A stretch of DNA of 64,000 bases from CAZAMB01 sp964501365 (GTDB lineage Bacteria > Planctomycetota > Phycisphaerae > UBA1845): NCBI GenBank assembly GCA_964501365.1, contig CAZCST010000039.1:342823-406822 (forward strand). Direction: 5' to 3'. The notes under the pieces were generated by a model. It was given only the letters and a program-made list of their open reading frames with translations. It was not told where the DNA came from and did no database searches. A program made the position numbers and the translations under genes. Numbering within the stretch: the stretch's first letter is position 1; each line of letters starts with the position of its first letter. This document shows, in pieces, positions 33,396 to 41,781 of this stretch.

Positions 33396-34024
33396 ATCAG
33401 ATGACCGAGAAAAATATCATCGTCGGAATTACGGGCGCATCGGGCGCGGCCTATGCGCGCCGGCTGATCGACTGCCTGTGCGAAGCGGGCGTGAGCGTAC
33501 ATTGCGTGATGACACCCAATGGGCGACGGCTCTTTGTCGACGAACTTGGCGAAGCGGAAGTAACGCCGCGTTTCTTCTCTACTGCTTTCCCCGACAGAGT
33601 CACGTTGCACCCCTACCGCGACGTGGGTGCCCCAATCGGCAGTGGCAGTTTTCCCACCGACGGCATGATCGTCTGCCCCTGCAGCACGAACACATTGGGG
33701 GCAATCGCCGCCGGCATCGGCGACAACCTGCTCAATCGGGCGGCGGCAGTCACTCTGAAGGAGCGCAGACGCCTCATTCTGGTGCTGCGCGAAATGCCCC
33801 TGAGCATGATCGATCTCGAAAATTCCGCGCGGATCGCACGTGCCGGCGGCATCATCTGCCCGGCGTCGCCGGGGTTCTACATGATGCCCCAGACGATCGA
33901 TGACCTTGTGGATTTTGTTGTGGGCAAGTTGCTCGATTTGGTGGAAGTGCCGCACAGCCTCAACACGCGATGGGCCGATCGACTCGCGGAAGTATCCAAA
34001 TCTCAGCGAACCCCTGCGCCATGA
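33392..34024 (+). CDS. ubiX: Flavin prenyltransferase UbiX
   Basis: ATG 33392 overlaps the previous TGA (ATGA); 210 residues. 'IIVGITGASGAAYARRLIDC' is the FMN-binding start, 'CPCSTNTLGAIAAGIGDNLL' the central loop, and 'LILVLREMPLSMIDLENSAR' and 'GGIICPASPGFYMMPQTIDD' complete the active site. It makes the prenylated FMN needed by UbiD-type decarboxylases in quinone synthesis. No ubiD is in the window. Directly coupled to ubiA, which fits the futalosine-type menaquinone pathway of many planctomycetes (inference). Confidence 0.94.
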   Translation: MNQMTEKNIIVGITGASGAAYARRLIDCLCEAGVSVHCVMTPNGRRLFVDELGEAEVTPRFFSTAFPDRVTLHPYRDVGAPIGSGSFPTDGMIVCPCSTNTLGAIAAGIGDNLLNRAAAVTLKERRRLILVLREMPLSMIDLENSARIARAGGIICPASPGFYMMPQTIDDLVDFVVGKLLDLVEVPHSLNTRWADRLAEVSKSQRTPAP

Positions 34025-34920
34025 TTGCCCCGCTTCGCGCTGTACGAACGTGGGCCGACATGGTCAAGCTGTCGCACTCGGTTTTCGCCCTGCCGTTTGC
34101 TTTGATTGCAACATTTCTGGCTGGTCGCCAGATTCCGGGCCGCGGAGTTCCATTTCCCGGTCAATTGGCCCTGATTGTCGTTTGCATGGTTGCGGCCAGA
34201 AGCGTGGCCATGACGTTTAATCGAATCGTTGACGCAGCCATCGACGCTCGCAATCCGCGCACAGCCATGCGCCCCCTGCCTGCGGGCAGGATCACATTCT
34301 TCGCTTCCTATGCCATGTTGATCCTTGCCATCGTGACGTTCGGGGCCGGGTGCATGGGTTTTTCTCTTTATTACGGCAACAACTGGCCCATCCTGCTTGC
34401 GGGACCGGTATTGATATATCTGGCCGGTTACTCATTCACCAAGCGGTTTACCAAGTGGTCGCACCTCTATCTGGGAAGTGCCATCGCCCTGGCGCCGGGG
34501 GCGGCGTGGCTGGCGATTCACCCTGACTCTTTCGGGATTCCAGCCGTCCTGCTGATGCTGATCGTTACCTGCTGGATCGGCGGATTTGACATCATTTATT
34601 CGTGCCAGGACATCGAAGTGGATCGCCGTGAGGGGCTGTACAGTCTTCCTTCGCGCATTGGCCCGCGTGCCGCGCTACGAGTGGCGAGGCTTTGCCATGC
34701 GATTGTAGTGGTCGCACTGGTCGTCCTTGGATGGATCGCCGGACTGGGCGCGTGGTACGCCGTGGGAGTCGTACTGGCAGCGGCATTGCTCCTTGTTGAA
34801 AATGCAATGGTGCGCCACGATGACTTTCGCCGCGTAAACGTCGCCTTCTTCACCATCAATGGGATTGTGAGTCTCGTGCTGGCTGCCGCGTCGATCACCG
34901 ATGTGCTTCTCAGGCGCTGA
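34021..34920 (+). CDS. UbiA-family polyprenyltransferase (menaquinone pathway, MqnP-like)
   Basis: ATG 34021 overlaps the ubiX stop; 299 residues, about eight to nine membrane helices. Both Asp-rich motifs are present: 'NRIVDAAIDARNPRTAMRPL' (NxxxDxxxD) and 'DIIYSCQDIEVDRREGLYSL' (DxxxD). The enzyme transfers a polyprenyl chain onto an aromatic acid in the inner membrane. The pairing with ubiX and the nearby ubiE point to 4-hydroxybenzoate/MqnP-like function in quinone synthesis rather than heme or chlorophyll prenylation. Confidence 0.9.
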   Translation: MIAPLRAVRTWADMVKLSHSVFALPFALIATFLAGRQIPGRGVPFPGQLALIVVCMVAARSVAMTFNRIVDAAIDARNPRTAMRPLPAGRITFFASYAMLILAIVTFGAGCMGFSLYYGNNWPILLAGPVLIYLAGYSFTKRFTKWSHLYLGSAIALAPGAAWLAIHPDSFGIPAVLLMLIVTCWIGGFDIIYSCQDIEVDRREGLYSLPSRIGPRAALRVARLCHAIVVVALVVLGWIAGLGAWYAVGVVLAAALLLVENAMVRHDDFRRVNVAFFTINGIVSLVLAAASITDVLLRR

Positions 34921-35008
34921 CGACTCACTGGTGACTTGCGGTCAGGGCGATATGATACCCCGTGCGGTCGCTGTCCGAACCATTTGATGCTTTTTGTCAG
35001 GAATCGTG

Positions 35009-36052
35009 ATGTCCAAGAATCCCACACGACGCGGTCCGGCCCGCCGATCTTCCACCAAGCGCCGGCAGGTCAAGAATCCGCCGATACTCTTCGAAAAAAC
35101 GCAGCGGATCGTCCGCAAGATTCAAGGCCTCGTCGAAGGAACTTTTATCACGTATTGGAATTCGGAGTCGGGAGCCATCTGCGGCAACGACGTACAGGCC
35201 ATGTACGAGGCACTGCAAACCGTCCAGCCGCAGGAAAAAATCACCTTCTTCGTCAAGTCCGACGGCGGCGACGGGACCTCCTCGCTGCGGATCATTCATT
35301 TGCTGCGCGAGTATGCGAAAAAGCTGATCGTGGTCGCTCCGCTGGAGTGCGCCTCGGCCGCCACCATGCTGGCGCTGGGCGCGGACGAAATCCACATGGG
35401 TCCGCTGGCGTTTCTCACTCCGATCGACACGTCGCTGGAACACCAACTCGGCCCTCTCGATCCGCGAAATGAGACGGCCTACGTCGGACAGGACGAAGTG
35501 CAACGCGTGCTGGGCCTGTGGGAGAAACATTCTTCAGGTGGCAACGTCAACCCGTTCCAGGAGCTGTACCGCTACCTGCACCCATTAGTGATCGGGGCCG
35601 TCGATCGGGCGACTTCGCTCTCGATTCGTCTGTGTACGGAAATCCTGGAATATCACCTAAGCAATCCGGCCGAGGCAGAACGCATCGCCAACTCGCTCAA
35701 CTCTCTCTATCCGGCCCATGAATATCCCATCACGCCGCGCGAAGCCCGCAAACTGGGTCTCAATGTCGTCGCCCTCGACCCAAACCTGAATCAGATGCTG
35801 CTGGAACTCAACAAGCTTTACTCGGAGATGGGCCAGAGGGCCGTAACCGACTACGACGAATTCAACTACCACAACAACGAGATCGTCAACATCATCGAAA
35901 GCCCCGGCGTGCAGCTTTATTTCCAGAACGACAAGGACTGGCACTATCGCAAAGAAGAGCGACAGTGGACCTCGCTCCACGTGGAGTCGGCCTGGTACGA
36001 AACGCTCGCGGCCAACGGAAAAACCAAGCGCTCCAAGCTCTATATCAGCTAG
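35009..36052 (+). CDS. SppA-like serine dehydrogenase proteinase family protein
   Basis: A 347-residue ClpP/crotonase-fold protein without signal peptide, starting at ATG 35009 with a basic N-terminus ('MSKNPTRRGPARRSSTKRRQ'). 'ITFFVKSDGGDGTSSLRIIH' forms the oxyanion region and 'ECASAATMLALGADEIHMG' carries the nucleophilic Ser; 'FLTPIDT' follows. This is the pattern of the SDH_sah family related to SppA signal-peptide peptidases. The role is unknown; members are common in planctomycetes. The gene is monocistronic. Confidence 0.8.
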   Translation: MSKNPTRRGPARRSSTKRRQVKNPPILFEKTQRIVRKIQGLVEGTFITYWNSESGAICGNDVQAMYEALQTVQPQEKITFFVKSDGGDGTSSLRIIHLLREYAKKLIVVAPLECASAATMLALGADEIHMGPLAFLTPIDTSLEHQLGPLDPRNETAYVGQDEVQRVLGLWEKHSSGGNVNPFQELYRYLHPLVIGAVDRATSLSIRLCTEILEYHLSNPAEAERIANSLNSLYPAHEYPITPREARKLGLNVVALDPNLNQMLLELNKLYSEMGQRAVTDYDEFNYHNNEIVNIIESPGVQLYFQNDKDWHYRKEERQWTSLHVESAWYETLAANGKTKRSKLYIS

Positions 36053-36146
36053 AGAACAATCGAACTGCTGCCTTCGTTCCATCTGAGAAAACCTGCTTGA
36101 AGTAGCGCGCTCTCCCAATGCGCGAATAGAGTGTATAATCATCCGC

Positions 36147-36407
36147 ATGCCCGAAATCAGCCGGTTTTTCGGAATAGTTATAGCCATGTTCCACAACGAC
36201 CACGAGCCTCCGCATTTTCACGCGCGTTACGGCTCTCAAAAAGCGAGATTTTCCATCGACGAACTTCGCATGTTAGATGGAGCCTTGAGCCCGCGCGTTC
36301 GGGGCTTGGTGGTAGAATGGGCGACACTGCATCAGGATGAACTTCGCAAGGAATGGAAAGCTGCGAGAGAGCAAAAACCATTATTTCCTATCGCACCTTT
36401 GGAGTAG
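36147..36407 (+). CDS. DUF4160 domain protein
   Basis: An 86-residue protein. 'MPEISRFFGIVIAMFHNDHE' followed by 'PPHFHARYG' is the DUF4160 signature, and 'WATLHQDELRKEWKAAR' is the conserved C-terminal helix. It is followed after 3 bp by a DUF2442 gene; the two families are regularly found together, an arrangement reminiscent of toxin-antitoxin pairs, but activity is unproven. Confidence 0.88.
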   Translation: MPEISRFFGIVIAMFHNDHEPPHFHARYGSQKARFSIDELRMLDGALSPRVRGLVVEWATLHQDELRKEWKAAREQKPLFPIAPLE

Positions 36408-36410
36408 ATC

Positions 36411-36650
36411 ATGTACAAGGATATCACTTCCGTCGAACCCATCGGCGATTTCCGACTTCGGCTGGCCTTTGAAGGGGGAGAACGTCGTGAAATCGATATC
36501 GCTTCGCTCGTATCGTTCGATGGTGTATTTGAACCATTGAATGATCCTTCTTTCTTTCGTCAGGTCTCGGTTAATTCAGAAATCGGAACCATTGTTTGGC
36601 CGAACGGTGCAGATCTTTGCCCCGATGTGCTTTACGAACAAAGTCGTTAG
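36411..36650 (+). CDS. DUF2442 domain protein
   Basis: A 79-residue protein. The opening 'PIGDFRLRLAFEGGERREID', middle 'PLNDPSFFRQVSVN' and end 'TIVWPNGADLCPDVLYE' are the DUF2442 pattern. It begins 3 bp after the DUF4160 gene and is surely co-transcribed. The family may bind its DUF4160 partner; function unknown. Confidence 0.88.
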   Translation: MYKDITSVEPIGDFRLRLAFEGGERREIDIASLVSFDGVFEPLNDPSFFRQVSVNSEIGTIVWPNGADLCPDVLYEQSR

Positions 36651-36695
36651 AGGAGACTTTTCGCAACATCTTTATTTCCGTGGCTAAGTGTGGGT

Positions 36696-39600
36696 ATGCC
36701 CAAACGAACGGACATCAAGAACATTTTGATCATCGGCTCCGGGCCGATCGTCATAGGCCAGGGAGCGGAGTTCGATTACTCCGGAACGCAGGCGTGCAAG
36801 GCGCTGCGCGAGGAGGGGTTCTCCGTCGTGCTCATCAACTCCAACCCGGCCACCATCATGACCGATCCGGAGATGGCCGACCGAACTTATATCGAGCCGA
36901 TCACGCCGGAATTCATCGAGAAGATTTTGATCCGCGAGCGCGACGACGGAAGGCCCGTGCATGCATTGTTGCCCACGCTGGGCGGACAGACCGGCCTCAA
37001 CTGCGCGATGGAGTGCCACGAGCGCGGCATCCTGGAGCGGCATAGCGTCGAGATGATTGGGGCCAAACCCGACGCGATCCACAAGGCGGAGGACCGCACT
37101 GCGTTCAAGCAGGTGATGATCGAAATCGGGCTGGACGTTCCGCGATCAGGCGTGGCGCACACCTGGGACGAAGCCAGAACGATTCTCGATTCCGTGAAGC
37201 TCCCCTGTTGCATCCGCCCGGCCTATACGCTGGGCGGCGAGGGGGGCGGGTTTTGCCGGACGTTCGAAGAATTTGAAACCATCGCGCGGAGGGGATTGGC
37301 GGCATCGCGGGTCAGCGAAATCCTGATCGAGGAGAGCCTGTACGGCTGGAAGGAATTCGAGCTGGAGGTGATGCGCGACCGCGCCGACAACGTGGTCATC
37401 ATCTGCGGCATCGAAAACATCGATCCGATGGGAGTACACACCGGCGATTCGATCACGGTAGCGCCGATCCAGACGCTTTCGGACCGTGAGTACCAGACCA
37501 TGCGCGACAGCTCGATCCGCATCATTCGCGCCATTGGCGTCGAGACGGGCGGCTGCAATATTCAGTTCGCGGTGAATCCGGCAACCGGGCGGCAGTGCGT
37601 GGTGGAGATGAATCCGCGCGTCTCCCGTTCCTCCGCACTGGCCAGCAAGGCGACGGGATATCCGATTGCACGAATCGCGGCCAAGCTGGCCGTCGGTTAC
37701 ACGCTCGACGAATTACCCAACGACATCACCAGGACCACACCGGCAAGCTTCGAACCGACCATCGACTACGTGGTAGTCAAAATTCCACGATGGACGTTTG
37801 AGAAATTCCCTGATAGCGACGAGACGCTCACCACGCAAATGAAATCAGTCGGCGAAGGAATGGCGATCGGCCGCACCTTTAAGGAAGCGTTTCAAAAGTG
37901 CATCCGCTCGATGGAGATTCAGCGATTCGGTTTCGGCTTGGACGATAACGACGCGTGGTTGAAGGCGAATAGAAGACAAGAATCGTCCGCCAAAAAACCG
38001 GCCATCGACAATCGACAATCGACAATGGGTGGAACCTCAGCGGCAGAAGCGCCAGCAGACACGGTGGAAGAGCATGCGAAAGACTGGCCGATTCCTGCAG
38101 AATTCTTGCGGGAAAAATTGGAACGTCCAAGCCAGGGGCGACCCTATTACGTTCGCTATGCATTGAAGATGGGTTGGCCGGTTGCGGAAATCAACGAGCG
38201 GACGGGCATTGATCCCTGGTTTCTCGATCAAATGTCGCAGTTGATCGAGGAGGAGACCAAACTATTTGCGGCGGGTGCAATGCCCGATTCGACACTGCTG
38301 CAGGCCAAGTCGATGGGCTACTCCCACATACAGCTCGCGGCCACGAAGAGTCAGACTCCGACGGAAATCGCAGGATTGGTGAGCGCCCGTAACCTGTCCC
38401 CGAAGTTCAATCTGGTGGATACGTGTGCGGCGGAATTCGAAGCCAAAACTCCCTACTACTATTCCTCGTACGAAGACGGTCGCTTTGATAAGGAAGCAAG
38501 TGGCCACGCAGGGGAAATCCGCGATTCGAATCGAGCCAAAGTCATTATCCTCGGCGGAGGGCCCAATCGAATCGGCCAGGGCATTGAATTCGACTACTGC
38601 TGTTGCCATGCATCGTTTGCGGCCCGCGATGTCGGCCTCGAGTCGGTAATGGTGAACTCCAACCCGGAAACGGTTAGCACCGACTTCGACACCAGCGATT
38701 TGCTCTTTTTTGAACCCCTGACACACGAAGATGTGCTGAATATCGTTCGACGGTTGGATTCCACGCCTTCGGCCATCAAAGGAGCCATCGTTCAATTCGG
38801 CGGACAAACGCCGCTGAATCTGGCACAGGGGTTGAAGAATTCCGGAGTGCCAATCCTTGGCACTCAACCGGAAATGATCCACCTGGCCGAGGACCGCGAG
38901 CAATTCCAACGCGTTTTGCGGGAACTCAGCCTGCTTCAACCGCCCAACGGAATTGCCCGCGACCCGGTGGAGGCCCGCAAAGTCGCCACGGGGATCGGGT
39001 ATCCCGTGCTGGTGAGGCCAAGCTACGTCCTGGGCGGGCGCGGCATGAAGGTCTGCAACAACCAGTCGGACCTCGACGAATTTCTCGCCTCCGCCTTCGC
39101 CGCGACGGATCGGCGGGTAAAGCAAACCGACAACCCCATCCTCATCGACAAGTTCCTGGTGGATGCGATCGAAGTCGATGTGGATGCGATTGCAGATTAT
39201 CGCTCCCCCTCTCCCACCCAGGGAGAGGGCCGGGGTGAGGGTGAAGACGCCCGAATCCCGGCGCCAACCTGCATGGTTGCCGGCATCATGGAGCACATCG
39301 AAGAGGCGGGTATTCATAGCGGGGACAGCACGGCCGTCCTTCCGCCCTTCTCGCTCGGACAGGCGGTGATTGAGGACATTTTCCGATCCACAAAACGGCT
39401 GGCCAAGCGACTGGAAGTCTGCGGCGCAATGAATGTGCAATACGCCGTGCACAACCGGACCGTGTATGTATTGGAAGTGAACCCTCGTGCCTCGCGCACA
39501 CTCCCCTTCGTCGCAAAGGCGACCGGCGTTCCCTGGGCGCGAATTGCAACGCGGGTGATGCTGGGCGAATCGCTGGTCAACGTGCTCGCCGGGTACGGCG

Positions 39601-40253
39601 TCGAGAAGACACCGCAGCCTTCGCATACGGCCATCAAGGCCCCGGTCTTCCCTTTCAGCAAGTTTCCCGGCATCGACGTGATCCTCGGCCCGGAAATGCG
39701 CAGCACCGGTGAAGCCATGGCCATCGCACCCACTTTCGGACAGGCCTTCGCCAAGGCCCAGATCGCCACCGGACTGGCTCTGCCCACCAGCGGCAACGTA
39801 CTGGTCAGCGTATGCGACCCCGACAAGCCGCGCATCGTTTCCATCGCCCGCGATCTCCATGACCTGGGCTTTCAGATCTTTTCCACCGTCGGCACGCGGA
39901 ACACCCTTGAGGAAGCAGGAATCCCGGCCACGCTGGTCTCGAAATCGCAGGACGCCGGCGGCACGCTGTTTCTGCTTGACCTGATCCGCGATGGAACTCT
40001 TCAACTTCTGATCAACACTCCGGTTCGCACGGGTCCGGCTTCGGCGGAAGGCCGCTGGCGGGCGGCGGCAACGGCAAGAAAAATCCCACTGATCACCACG
40101 TTGGCGGGTGCTCGGGCAGCCGTCTCCGCGATCCGATCACTTTCCCGGTCGGAGGAGGGACATGAACCGACTCCCTTGAGTGTTAAGCCGCTCCAGGCCT
40201 ATTTCGAATTGGGTCGCGAGCGTCACGGACATGGCAGTAAGTACCAAAGGTGA
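36696..40253 (+). CDS. carB: Carbamoyl-phosphate synthase large subunit
   Basis: ATG 36696; 1185 residues against about 1070 in most bacteria. Two homologous ATP-grasp halves are clear: 'ILIIGSGPIVIGQGAEFDYS' starts the first and 'VIILGGGPNRIGQGIEFDYC' the second; 'GGCNIQFAVNPATG' and 'VNPRASRTLPFVAKATG' lie in the active sites, and an MGS-like allosteric domain is at the C-terminus ('FQIFSTVGTRNTLEEAGIP'). It makes carbamoyl phosphate for pyrimidines and arginine. Two insertions stand out: one near codons 425-460 containing a triple 'ATCGACA' repeat, and one near codons 837-860 made from a hairpin repeat. Neither breaks the frame. carA is not in the window. A ridA-like gene follows after 6 bp. 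Confidence 0.95.
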   Translation: MPKRTDIKNILIIGSGPIVIGQGAEFDYSGTQACKALREEGFSVVLINSNPATIMTDPEMADRTYIEPITPEFIEKILIRERDDGRPVHALLPTLGGQTGLNCAMECHERGILERHSVEMIGAKPDAIHKAEDRTAFKQVMIEIGLDVPRSGVAHTWDEARTILDSVKLPCCIRPAYTLGGEGGGFCRTFEEFETIARRGLAASRVSEILIEESLYGWKEFELEVMRDRADNVVIICGIENIDPMGVHTGDSITVAPIQTLSDREYQTMRDSSIRIIRAIGVETGGCNIQFAVNPATGRQCVVEMNPRVSRSSALASKATGYPIARIAAKLAVGYTLDELPNDITRTTPASFEPTIDYVVVKIPRWTFEKFPDSDETLTTQMKSVGEGMAIGRTFKEAFQKCIRSMEIQRFGFGLDDNDAWLKANRRQESSAKKPAIDNRQSTMGGTSAAEAPADTVEEHAKDWPIPAEFLREKLERPSQGRPYYVRYALKMGWPVAEINERTGIDPWFLDQMSQLIEEETKLFAAGAMPDSTLLQAKSMGYSHIQLAATKSQTPTEIAGLVSARNLSPKFNLVDTCAAEFEAKTPYYYSSYEDGRFDKEASGHAGEIRDSNRAKVIILGGGPNRIGQGIEFDYCCCHASFAARDVGLESVMVNSNPETVSTDFDTSDLLFFEPLTHEDVLNIVRRLDSTPSAIKGAIVQFGGQTPLNLAQGLKNSGVPILGTQPEMIHLAEDREQFQRVLRELSLLQPPNGIARDPVEARKVATGIGYPVLVRPSYVLGGRGMKVCNNQSDLDEFLASAFAATDRRVKQTDNPILIDKFLVDAIEVDVDAIADYRSPSPTQGEGRGEGEDARIPAPTCMVAGIMEHIEEAGIHSGDSTAVLPPFSLGQAVIEDIFRSTKRLAKRLEVCGAMNVQYAVHNRTVYVLEVNPRASRTLPFVAKATGVPWARIATRVMLGESLVNVLAGYGVEKTPQPSHTAIKAPVFPFSKFPGIDVILGPEMRSTGEAMAIAPTFGQAFAKAQIATGLALPTSGNVLVSVCDPDKPRIVSIARDLHDLGFQIFSTVGTRNTLEEAGIPATLVSKSQDAGGTLFLLDLIRDGTLQLLINTPVRTGPASAEGRWRAAATARKIPLITTLAGARAAVSAIRSLSRSEEGHEPTPLSVKPLQAYFELGRERHGHGSKYQR
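38004..38026. repeat. Triple short tandem repeat 'ATCGACA' within carB
   Basis: 'ATCGACAATCGACAATCGAC' reads in frame inside carB, in an insertion absent from typical CarB proteins, between the oligomerisation linker and the preceding ATP-grasp half. The flanks are Lys/Ala/Glu-rich and look non-conserved. Confidence 0.6.
39207..39245. repeat. Hairpin repeat inserted in frame in carB
   Basis: Perfect 9-bp arms 'CCCTCTCCC' (39207-39215) and 'GGGAGAGGG' (39221-39229) with loop ACCCA, then the tail 'CCGGGGTGAGGGTG'. The same element occurs between genes at 13226 and 15961. Here it encodes 'SPSPTQGEGRGEGE', splitting the usual 'VDVDAIADG...GIMEHIE' region of the second ATP-grasp half. Confidence 0.72.
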
Positions 40254-40259
40254 TTACCC

Positions 40260-40697
40260 ATGAAGGATATTGTCACAAGCAATCGCGCGCCCGAGCCTGT
40301 CGGCGCGTATCCTCACGCAAGGCGCGGGGGAGATTTCCTGTTCCTGTCGGGAATCGGACCACGGAAGCGCAATAGCCGGGAAATCCCCGGCGTAACACTT
40401 GATGCGGCGGGTAACGCCATTGCCCGCGACATCGCAGCGCAGTGCCGCAGCGTGTTTGACAATGTCCGCACGATACTCGAAGACGCCGGAGCCAAGTGGC
40501 AGGACATAATCGATGTCACCGTTTTCCTGACGCACATGAAGGAGGACTTTCCGACCTTTAATCGGCTGTACGCCGAAGCCTTCGCGGGACCGGGCAACCC
40601 CAACCCCACGCGGACAACCGTGGAAGTCACCGCGTTGCCGACCCCGATCGCCATCGAATTGAAAGTTGTTGCCTACGTTCCCAGCAAGACTTCTTAA
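40260..40697 (+). CDS. RidA-family protein, 2-aminomuconate deaminase-like
   Basis: A 145-residue YjgF/YER057c/UK114-fold protein. 'PEPVGAYPHARRGGDFLFLS' and the internal 'AIARDIAAQCRSVFDNVRTI' with 'PTRTTVEVTALPTPIAIELK' resemble 2-aminomuconate deaminases more than general RidA, notably the 'GPRKRNSREIPGV' segment. The trimeric enzyme would release ammonia from 2-aminomuconate in tryptophan or nitroaromatic catabolism. It lies 6 bp downstream of carB, probably an accident of operon structure; a matching aldehyde dehydrogenase is at 24.9 kb. General enamine/imine deaminase is the alternative. Confidence 0.8.
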   Translation: MKDIVTSNRAPEPVGAYPHARRGGDFLFLSGIGPRKRNSREIPGVTLDAAGNAIARDIAAQCRSVFDNVRTILEDAGAKWQDIIDVTVFLTHMKEDFPTFNRLYAEAFAGPGNPNPTRTTVEVTALPTPIAIELKVVAYVPSKTS

Positions 40698-40841
40698 GGC
40701 AAGTCTGCATAGATCATTGCAGTTTGCAGATCAAGCTTCGGTAAAATTTGCGGTTGCAGAAATTATTTGCTCGCATTAAACTTCTCGATCTTCGACTGTC
40801 AGTTTGGGCAAACAGGGTAGCGAGCGTAAGGAGGCGTACAC

Positions 40842-41723
40842 ATGCAGCGCGGTGGTTTTTCAATTTTTGCATTGGCTATTGGTTCTGCGATTTTTCTGAC
40901 CTCCTCGAGCGGATGCGTTTCGCTCGAAAAGTATGACCGACTTAAGGCCGCCCACCGAAACGTCACGGCCGAAAAGGAGTCGATTGCACAGGAACTCCTC
41001 GATGAGCGGCACGTGAACGACGGGCTCCGCACGCGCGTCGATTCATGCACGCGCGAATTGCAGTCCAAGAACGAATTGCTGGCCAATCTGCGCGGCGAAA
41101 ACGACCTGCTTGACGAAATGCGGAAGAATGCCGCGAGCCAGCTCGAAAACCTCGCCAACCGCAAGCTGACCGATATCAACATTCCCAAGCTGCCGGCTGC
41201 TTTGGATACCGCCTTGAAAGCGTTTGCGGAACAAAACCGCGATGCCGTTGTTTACGATCCGGCGCGCGGGACGGTGAAATGGTCCGGCGACTTGCTTTTC
41301 CCGCTGGGCAGCGATGTGGTCAAGGATTCCTCGATGGCCGCACTGCAAAGCTTTGTGAACATCTTGAAGTCTCCCGCCGCCTCCGACTTTGAAGTCGTAG
41401 TCATCGGCCACACGGACAACAAACCCATTCAAAAAGCCGCCACCAAGGACAAGCACCCTACCAACTGGCATCTGTCGGCGCACCGCTCCATCGCAGTCGG
41501 TAATGTCATCCAGAAGTTTGGTTACGCTCCCAACCGCGTGGCCGTTGTGGGCTGTGCGGAGTTCCGGCCGATCGCGGACAACGCCAGCGAGGCCGGTGCG
41601 TCACAGAATCGCCGCGTGGACATCTACATCGTTCCAATCGGCACGATTGGCGCCGGCGGAGCGGAAGCCCGGCGTCCAACACCTGAAGACGTGGAAGCTT
41701 CTCCCGTCCGCCGTACGCCTTGA
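40842..41723 (+). CDS. OmpA-family peptidoglycan-binding lipoprotein
   Basis: A strong 'AAGGAGG' site lies seven bases before ATG 40842. The 293-residue product has a signal with lipobox 'TSSSGCVSL', a coiled coil (residues about 30-105, 'LQSKNELLANLRGENDLLDE') and a C-terminal OmpA domain: 'VIGHTDNKPIQ', 'NWHLSAHRSIAVGNVI', 'NRRVDIYIVP'. Such proteins tie the outer membrane or a MotB-like stator to peptidoglycan. Flagellin is 4 kb downstream but other genes intervene, so a motor role is only possible. Confidence 0.88.
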   Translation: MQRGGFSIFALAIGSAIFLTSSSGCVSLEKYDRLKAAHRNVTAEKESIAQELLDERHVNDGLRTRVDSCTRELQSKNELLANLRGENDLLDEMRKNAASQLENLANRKLTDINIPKLPAALDTALKAFAEQNRDAVVYDPARGTVKWSGDLLFPLGSDVVKDSSMAALQSFVNILKSPAASDFEVVVIGHTDNKPIQKAATKDKHPTNWHLSAHRSIAVGNVIQKFGYAPNRVAVVGCAEFRPIADNASEAGASQNRRVDIYIVPIGTIGAGGAEARRPTPEDVEASPVRRTP

Positions 41724-41781
41724 TGGTGAAATCTGAACACGCTGATTTCGCAAGTGAAGAGTCAAACCTGGGGAATTGACT

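Noticed and set aside
38004..38026. Short repeats as a CRISPR array
   Set aside because: Three 7-10-bp tandem units without spacers inside a coding gene; no cas genes in the window.
38262..40004. 580-codon minus-strand ORF opposite carB
   Set aside because: carB is unmistakable on the plus strand, and the antisense product has no recognisable features.
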